NCBI GenBank assembly: GCA_963930775.1
Contig: OZ005694.1
Location: 4,395,054 to 4,459,053, forward strand
Direction of reading: 5' to 3'
DNA: 64,000 nucleotides
Source: Cliona cf. orientalis
Lineage: Eukaryota > Porifera > Demospongiae > Clionaida > Clionaidae
In this document: positions 57,570 to 64,000 of the stretch, one piece after another
Layout of the letters: each line of letters starts with the position of its first letter
Numbering within the stretch: position 1 is the stretch's first letter
The notes under the pieces: model-generated
What the model was told of the DNA's origin: nothing
The model's input: only the letters and a program-made list of their open reading frames with translations
Database searches by the model: none
Made by a program: the position numbers and the translations under genes

Positions 57570-58519
57570 GATGGCAACAATTCTGTTTAATTCAATCAAG
57601 AACCAAGTACTACACCACCTTGGTGCTGGAGTTGAAGTAAGTGTTCCAGGACAATCTATGGAAAGACACAAGGAACCAAACGACAAGAAACACATACGTA
57701 CACTGTTAGTTGGTCTGACTCGACTGGAGACGAAGCATGTCAGCAGATCATGTTTGGCGAAGAGGTGAGGTTGAGGTATCCTCTAGTAGCCTTAACCCAA
57801 GGGGCAAGATCGACATAGTAGTAGGCTCCAAGAGCAGTAGACTTGACGATGCAGATTTGGAAATTAATGTGGAAGGGGATACGGTCATCGGCATGTCCGA
57901 TGTATCACTGGGTGAAACTAAAAGCTGTCATACACATTTAGCAAAGGGAACTCCACCCACTGATCATCCTTCTGGACAACCCTCAGAAGTAGGTCTTCTA
58001 GCAGTCAATTGTCAGCCAGTCCTTGTGCTTCTTTCAGCAGCACAGACGTTTAAAAAATCTGGCCCCTATTTGCTCTTTTTTGGCAAAAGACACCACATAC
58101 GACCATTTATATACTTTAAATGTGCCGATGTCCTTACCACCAAAAGTGATATTCAGTAGTTTAAGATGGATGAAGATGAACTTATAATAATAGAGGTTAT
58201 TGGAGTGTGTATGGTGACATTACTTTTGCGTACTAGTCGTGCAGTTCAATTTGAACCTGAAGACAAGATTGCACATTTTCTTCATGACGATGAGAAGTTT
58301 CCCCAAACCAGTTTTGTAGATGCATTGAGCGGTGCAGACCTTGATCTATCTCATGTTAAACTTAAATGTGAGAAGTTTGATGGTCAGGCTAAAAGAAGCA
58401 ATGTCACAATCTACAATGATATTGGGAGTTCTGGTGAATGGTCAGATTTATTTGCAAGATATAAGAATCTTCGTTCGTTTCAAGCAGAGTCATGTGTAGA
58501 CTTGGATTTGTGCAAATGA
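57569..58519 (+). pseudogene. Downstream fragments of the same unknown family
   Basis: 57,569-57,752 matches 54,409-54,600 closely (shared NQVLHHLGA, SMERHKEP, LLVGLTRLETKHVSRSC). Two further open stretches follow in different frames: 57,737-58,159 (ends near GPYLLFFGKRHHIRPFIYFK) and 58,166-58,519 (FEPEDKIAHFLHDDEKFPQT). Whether these are exons of one gene or relics cannot be settled by eye; no convincing splice pairs join them. Function unknown. Confidence 0.4.
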
Positions 58520-59540
58520 CAAACGCAATCACCAGTTATACTGCAAAGACCTGTCTCTTGAGGTATGGGGTAGCTAGGTCAATCTGCAGCTCACTTGCAT
58601 GGATGTAATTAATATTCTTCAAAGATGAAGAAAAGTTTCAGGTATGCATCAAGTCCTTGACTCCATCACAGGTATAAAGGCTATAATGGCCAAAATCTTT
58701 CATAAAAAATTTGAAGGTGTCCTCTTTTTATAGTATGACATCATTTCATTTGGACCGGGAATCTTTCTGGACTTCACTACTAAATCAACCAAAAAATCTA
58801 GCACCGACAATTAAGCTAACTTGGAACTTATTTTAGGAAAAAATTCATTTTTCAGGACATGGTCATTTGGTCATTTACATGGACCTTATGAAGCCTTACC
58901 AAAAGTTGCTGAATTGATGTCTATATATTCCTATCATCCTAGTCAGTGAAAAGAAATTTCACCAAACCTGAGTTACTCGTATATATGAAATATCTGTCTG
59001 GACTTCCTATATAGAAATCCTATATAGAAATAACAAGTGTTTAATGAAGTAGAAGATATCCACATCAATTCTCATCAGAAATTTTCTGAGATACGAGTCT
59101 CAGACTAGAAATCTGCCACTGTTCTTTTAAAGTGCAGGGCCAATGGTAATTATTAGGCAAAGTCAAAAGTGTTCACTGCTAGCGAAAATGCTGATGCTCT
59201 AAAATAAGAAAGGAAAAAAAGCAGCGAGAGCATTTGTTTGGCTCACCCAAAACGTGGCCTCGGTTCTGCAGGGACATCAAGATCTTCATGGAGGCCTGCC
59301 TATCCCACGCCAAAAAGAGAATCCCGGCAGAGATGACCGTGACAAATGATACAGTTTCATCATATAATTTTTAAATCTTATGTATTGATCTATTTATTAC
59401 GTTCTCATGCATTCTTCTGTTCACTGAAACTATACCTCAAAGAACATAATTTCTGCCCCCAAATGGTGAGGACAACTCGATGTATGGTACTTCATTAGAC
59501 TCCCTCTCTTTGTTTGCAGGTATAAGTGGCTGGCTACGAG
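58520..59540. other. Intergenic, nothing recognised
   Basis: AT-rich sequence with no extended reading frame, no inverted repeat and no RNA gene visible. Confidence 0.4.
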
Positions 59541-59549
59541 AGTCTTTGT

Positions 59550-60750
59550 GGTGACTTCAGTAAGGTATGTGGGAAAGATAGTGACCTTAAACATGCCCTA
59601 TTCTTTTGAAGCATAGAGCTGATGTAAATTACGAAAGAAAATTGCAAATAATATGCTATATTGAGTAACAGCAGGAAAAGTATTCCTCAGCTAGTGGTAA
59701 TGATATCCATAACTGACTGTTCTTTTGAAGCATAGGGCTGATGTTAATTAGGAAAGAAAACTGCAAATAATATGTGCGAGCATGCTATATTGAGCAACAG
59801 CAGGAAAGGTGTTTCTTAGCGATGAGGACACAGATATCTGGTGTTGAACTCATAAGATTAGCCTAGTGCTGATTTCTGTAAGGTATGTGGGGAACAAAGT
59901 GACCTTGAACGGGCCACTATTCTGTTGAAGCACAAAGCTAATGTTAATTCGGAGAGAAAACTGCAAATAATGTGTGAGCATGCTATATTGAGCAACAGCA
60001 GGAAACTTTTAAGGTGTTTCTTAACAGTGAATCAGATAGGACAGATATCTGGTGTAGAACTTATAAAATTAGCCTAGTGCTGACTTGTATAAGGCATGTG
60101 GGGGAGGTAGTGACCTTGAACAGGCCACTGTTCTTTTGAAACACAGAGCTGATGTTAATTAGGAAAGAAGACTACAAATGAATATTATTTCTGAGCATGC
60201 TATATTGAGCAACAGCATGCAGGGAAAATATTTCTTAGCAGATCTGATTTCTGTAAGGTATGTGGGGAAGGTAGCGACCTTGAATGGACCACTATTCTTT
60301 TGAAGCACAAAGCTAATGTTAATTCGAAGAGAAAACTGCAGATAATGTGTGAGCATGCTATATTGAACAACAGCAGGAAACTTTTAAGGTGTTTCTTAGA
60401 GGTGATGACACAGATATCTGGTATAGAACTTGTAAGATAAGACTTGTATAAGGCACGTGGGAAAGGTAGCGACCGTGAATGGGCCACTATTCTTTTGATG
60501 CACAGAGCGGATGTTAATTAGGAAAGAAAACTGCAAATAATACTCCTGAGCATGCTCTATTCAGCAATAGCAGGGAAAATGTTTCTTAGCAGATTAGCCT
60601 AGTGCTGATTTCTGTAAGGCATGTGGGGAAGGTAGCGACCTTGATTTGTGCCACTGTTCTTTTGAAACACAGAGCTGATGTTAATTAGGAAAGAAAACTG
60701 CAAATATAATATGCACAAGCATGCTATATTGAGCAACGGCAGGAAGTGTG
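59550..60750. repeat. Degenerate tandem array, about 7 units of 130-217 bp
   Basis: The core GCATGCTATATTGAGCAACA, with small changes, recurs near 59,652, 59,781, 59,980, 60,197, 60,354, 60,549 and 60,720. A second landmark (CTGATGTTAATTAGGAAAGA) precedes it in most units, and AAGGTATGTGGGGAAGGTAG begins them. Unit length varies because units carry different insertions. No unit is an open exon on either strand over its full length. Confidence 0.85.
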
Positions 60751-61035
60751 TTTCTTGTTAACAACTGGCATAGAACTCACGTTACTACTTTGCAATCCTA
60801 AGACTAGGATTCTGGCACTCTGGGCACCTGAGACACAAAATTGGCTGATAGCTGATGCATGCTGCACAATCCCAAGTTATCCCAGACAGGCATCTTCCAT
60901 ACTACTGGAATATCCGTGGCAATTCTAGAATGGCAATGATGCAGTATTGCAAGAGGGATATATGCGGTGGGGGAATTCAGGAAGCCAGAAAGTCCAAGAA
61001 AAATTGCCTGTATTGCCTGTATTGCTCTTTACAAA

Positions 61036-61221
61036 AATAAAAGTAAGAATGTGATGGTTGCGCTAATAGACACTGGATGTGACCCGGCTAAGACGCTAGG
61101 GCACTTGGTCCACATGCAGGTAGATAAGTACCAGGGCAGTTACTCCGCTGAGTCCCGAGTCTTCTGCCTTCACAGGTGCGATTTAAATAATTTATCACTT
61201 AGCTTTCTCAGTAGTAGCTAG
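61036..61221 (+). pseudogene. Short open stretch with a VALIDTGCDP motif
   Basis: Reads KNVMVALIDTGCDPAKTLG. D-T-G preceded by hydrophobic residues occurs around the catalytic Asp of subtilases such as tripeptidyl peptidase II and also in aspartic proteases; nothing after it supports either. A GT donor follows near 61,173. Probably a relic or chance. Confidence 0.2.
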
Positions 61222-61680
61222 CTAGACTTATAACCAAAGAAAATACTAAGCTTTAGCTACTAAACTAGCTAGGTTTTGACTATAAACTGTGAGTACTTTC
61301 TTCGTGATAGTTCTACTCGCTCGTCCTTTCCTTTTTTCTCGTTCAAGAATGAAAAATGAAAAATGAGACATCCTTGATGCCTGTACCAATGTGGCAGTGT
61401 ATAGCAGTAGCATGGAATAGAATCGCTTGACTTCGAGAAACGAACCTTTGAAAATGAGAGAAATTCATTCTGTCCTGGGTAGGGCACAGTACACGGATGG
61501 ATATGAGGACATATACGAGATTATTGCATTATATACCCATGTAATACATATGCACGCGTGCGTGATTATCATAATACCGTAGAAACTGGTTGTTAAGCGC
61601 ATGCGCTTATAACACGCGGCAGCAAGAAAATATGCGCTTAACAAAAGTATGCGCTTACAAGTTGTGAAATGTCTGCCTTT

Positions 61681-61885
61681 AAGCAGCTGAGAAAGGGGAT
61701 CAGCTGTGGTTGTTGAGTGGGAGAATGCAATTTATTTTTCAAATATCCATCCAATAAATGGTATTTGGTTCTATAGATTTACAGCAAGAGCTATGCATAC
61801 TCTCTGGCAATTCCAAGCAGCCGAGAAAGGGGATCAGTCGTGGCTGTTGAGTGGAAGAATGTAATTTATTTTTCAAATATCCATG
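61681..61885. repeat. Tandem duplication, two units 136 bp apart
   Basis: AGCAGCTGAGAAAGGGGATC at 61,682 is repeated as AGCAGCCGAGAAAGGGGATC at 61,818, and the similarity runs on for about 70 bases to CAAATATCCATC/CAAATATCCATG. Non-coding. Confidence 0.7.
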
Positions 61886-62130
61886 GAGAGATATGCTTAT
61901 TTGATTTGGAAAGTGGTAAATGGTACATACTCCAGCATGTCCAAACAAAGCAAGCTCTTTGGCAATAGTTGGCAAGCAGAATAAAATTATTATCACCATT
62001 GTTATCACTAATTGACAAAGATGAATAATTGGTACTGAAGAAGCACACTTAGATATAGTGTAAATAACTGTGTGCTGGCAAATACTCACAATAGCTACTA
62101 GCAACTTTCTTTCACTCATCAATAATCAAT

Positions 62131-62174
62131 TCATCGAAGCTTTTCGGCTAACATGGTTAGCCTCATCAGGATGA
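62131..62174 (-). ncRNA. Type I hammerhead ribozyme motif, left arm (mirror copy)
   Basis: Exact reverse complement of 62449-62492 and therefore the same hammerhead core on the minus strand, reading 62174 down to 62131, with predicted cleavage between 62136 and 62135. An RNA from either strand across the palindrome would contain one ribozyme and one anti-ribozyme and would tend to fold on itself unless cleavage is co-transcriptional. Confidence 0.72.
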
Positions 62175-62448
62175 TAAAAAAATGAACGAAAGAAAAACCT
62201 TATATAGAAATAAGGGAGAAAACATGGCTCAACACAAGACAGACAATGAGGGCCAATAAACAATAAACAGATGTATGGAGTGTAAAAGACGATTAGGGCT
62301 ACCTAGTCAACGTTGACTAGGTAGCCCTAATCGTCTTTTACACTCCATACATCTGTTTATTGTTTATTGGCCCTCATTGTCTGTCTTGTGTTGAGCCATG
62401 TTTTCTCCCTTATTTCTATATAAGGTTTTTCTTTCGTTCATTTTTTTA

Positions 62449-62492
62449 TCATCCTGATGAGGCTAACCATGTTAGCCGAAAAGCTTCGATGA
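62449..62492 (+). ncRNA. Type I hammerhead ribozyme motif, right arm
   Basis: In order: helix I 5' strand TCATC (62449-62453); core CTGATGA (62454-62460); helix II GGCTAAC/GTTAGCC (62461-62467 with 62471-62477) closed by CAT; core GAAA (62478-62481); minimal helix III formed by AA and UU around GC; U16.1 and C17 at 62486-62487; predicted cleavage after 62487; helix I 3' strand GATGA (62488-62492), exact complement of TCATC. Every conserved core position is met and the layout has helix I open. A 2 bp helix III with a 2-base loop is like the newt satellite and Penelope-like hammerheads, which often act as dimers. Confidence 0.75.
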
Positions 62493-62615
62493 ATTGATTA
62501 TTGATGAGTGAAAGAAAGTTGCTAGTAGCTATTGTGAGTATTTGCCAGCACACAGTTATTTACACTATATCACTAATTGACAAAGATGAATAATTGGTAC
62601 TGAAGAAGCACACTT

Positions 62616-63081
62616 TATTCCATATAACAAGCCGAGGATCGCTTGGGCTACTATCCAGCACCAGTTCCTCTACAGGGAGGAGGAGGAACTTCAAGATGAA
62701 AGTGGTTCAGGAGAGCACATTGCTCCAATTTGAAATATATAGCCACTCAACAAGTCATTCCAATCTCTCTTAATATTTAATACTTGGGATCATTCATTTA
62801 CTTTCTTCACATACTGTATGAATGAGTACAGTACTGTAAAATACAACCATGTTAGGCGAATAGGATACAGCTCACCGTAAGAAGCACACCTTACTCCATA
62901 ATTATATGTTGGCAGGGGCAGTATTATAAGAATGTACACCGACAAAAATCGAGTGACTCTAATGAAAATTTCGAATTGTATACTCTTTGATTCTATGGAT
63001 TCACAGAAAGCTATATGTGATCTCTAGAAATTCTATTCTGATCAAATTGTTGATTCCAAGCACACAATTGTAATTCTTAGA
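62616..63081. other. Non-coding, no feature seen
   Basis: AT-rich. A short stretch near 62,985-63,065 loosely resembles 61,770-61,815 (TTCTATAGATTTACAGC-type), another sign of local duplication. No gene. Confidence 0.35.
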
Positions 63082-63671
63082 ATGCTCATTTTTTTCTATT
63101 TAGATTTACGGGTTGTACACTATGTGCTGAGGGCCCACGCAGCCAGACCAATGCATTGTTCTTTGGTTATATGTGGTTTAAGGAAGTTAACCATGAACGA
63201 AGTGCTTGGCCCCCGCCCGCATACGACATGCATGCACGTGCTGGTTATGTGCAGTTCACTGCCCCTTGCTAGCTACCTTGTGCTTCAATGTCAGCTATTT
63301 GAGCAGCTGGTGGATCCCGATAGTGCGTTTGATGCAATTTTCTCCTACATGGCCACCCGTTACAGCCATTTTGCCCCACTGACAACCATTTTGTTTGACG
63401 ATATCACCTTCCCTGACACATTCGACACTCTCGACTTCCCCGATCCGACCCTCTCAGCCTCGCCTCACCACTCGCCGAAGCCCCGATTGCGAAGGATCGC
63501 CCACGCCACTGTTTACCCCAGAGCAGCAGGTGTGGATAGAGAACTTGATTACCACACTCAAAATCACCTGTTGTCAGTCACTTCAGCAGGTTTAACATTG
63601 AAACAATGCCATCACTGCTGCCCAAGTATGTAGCCTATGGAAAGGAACTGAAAGTTGTTGTTAAGCCAACG
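63082..63671 (+). CDS. Possible exon(s) of an unrecognised gene
   Basis: A 183-codon open stretch (63082-63633) and an overlapping one in another frame (63395-63595) both look partly protein-like: FEQLVDPDSAFDAIFSYMAT in the first, PEQQVWIENLITTLKITCC in the second. A further reading, MPSLLPKYVAYGKELKVVV, ends at a good GT donor at 63672. A frame change or unseen introns would be needed to use all three. No family recognised. Confidence 0.3.
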
Positions 63672-64000
63672 GTAAGCAAAACTAACAAAAGTATATTATA
63701 GTAGTGATAAAGAATATTGGTGTTCCCATGAGCTACAACCACCTCAGACTAGTAGAGCTACTCTTGATTCATGGGATGGATGATAAGAAAGTACATAGCA
63801 TCACGAACTTTGAGCTTGCAGGGGTGCATGCATGTAGCACGTCACAGAGGTCAAGCGACCCTCTACTGTTGTCACTCCATAGTGTGACAGTGTGTACAGT
63901 CCAGCCATGGCCTATTCAAGCGATCCTCTACTGTTGTTACTCCACAGTGTGTATACAGTCCAGCCATAGCCAGTCTTGCCTGGACTATTTATATCAACAT
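63672..64000. other. Window edge with a local direct repeat
   Basis: CAAGCGACCCTCTACTGTTG at 63,853 is followed about 66 bases later by CAAGCGATCCTCTACTGTTG, and the similarity runs on through ACTCCA and AGTGTG to CAGTCCAGCCAT. A short duplication; otherwise nothing recognised. Confidence 0.5.

Larger units (their letters stand above)
62003..62615. mobile_element. Perfect 520 bp palindrome between 48 bp direct repeats
   Basis: Arms 62052-62311 and 62312-62571 are exact reverse complements over 260 bp with no spacer; the centre is GTCAACGTTGAC. Identical 48 bp sequences flank it: 62003-62050 and 62568-62615 (both start TATCACTAATTGACAAAG and end GAAGAAGCACACTT). The right repeat overlaps the arm by 4 bp. 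This fits insertion of a palindromic unit of about 517 bp with a long target duplication. Each arm holds a hammerhead-ribozyme core. No protein is encoded. Hammerheads are known in Penelope-like retroelements and small retrozymes, so origin in such an element is possible but not shown. Confidence 0.8.

Noticed and set aside
62052-62571. Palindrome read as an intrinsic terminator or CRISPR-like repeat
   Set aside because: The setting is eukaryotic, arms are 260 bp, and there is no repeat-spacer periodicity.

Overview
The window is eukaryotic and animal: genes are split by many short GT-AG introns, non-coding DNA is AT-rich, and it encodes an EGF/Ig receptor tyrosine kinase, a WDFY3/ALFY-type BEACH-WD40-FYVE protein and a Death-NACHT-LRR innate immune receptor. 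Abundant EGF-bearing receptor kinases, NLR receptors and beta-helix membrane proteins, compact introns and a dense load of small palindromic elements best fit an early-branching animal, most likely a demosponge (an Amphimedon-like genome). That assignment is an inference from gene content; no species marker was read.

Layout. 1-11,587 (+): 3' part of a receptor tyrosine kinase with EGF-like and Ig-like ectodomain exons, one membrane segment and a complete kinase domain. Its last intron (3,953-11,418) holds a whole-looking Ty3/gypsy LTR retrotransposon (5,589-11,182, antisense). 13,052-17,145 (-): a secreted beta-helix protein with a multi-pass membrane C-terminus, read in three overlapping frames. 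17,146-21,491: repeats, including a 1.6 kb terminal-inverted-repeat element. 21,492-22,292 (-): single-exon Rossmann-like protein of the DUF2431/BMT5 type. 22,293-26,852: repeats only. 26,853-52,406 (-): about 41 recognisable exons of a WDFY3 orthologue, in order Armadillo-like region, ConA/LamG-like region, helical middle, PH-BEACH, BEACH, WD40, FYVE; its 5' exons are not found here. 45,397-48,486 (+): an intact single-exon NLR gene nested antisense in a WDFY3 intron. 52,407-64,000: gene-poor, with palindromic elements, duplicated fragments of an unrecognised gene family around a four-exon gene (56,571-57,569), a degenerate tandem array (about 59.55-60.75 kb), and a perfect 520 bp palindrome at 62.3 kb.

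The least expected signal is in that palindrome. Each arm carries a complete hammerhead-ribozyme core (CTGATGA, a 7 bp stem, GAAA, a minimal helix III, and a 5 bp helix I), so both strands could produce a self-cleaving RNA. The palindrome is flanked by 48 bp direct repeats, as if it arrived by insertion. A second theme is several small palindromic element families that share the terminus TACCGTA and have seeded introns and intergenic DNA throughout.

The genes do not form a pathway. RTK, NLR and beta-helix protein are surface or defence-type genes, WDFY3 is a selective-autophagy scaffold, and DUF2431 is a probable methyltransferase. Exon coordinates come from reading splice sites and frames by eye and may be off by a few bases.
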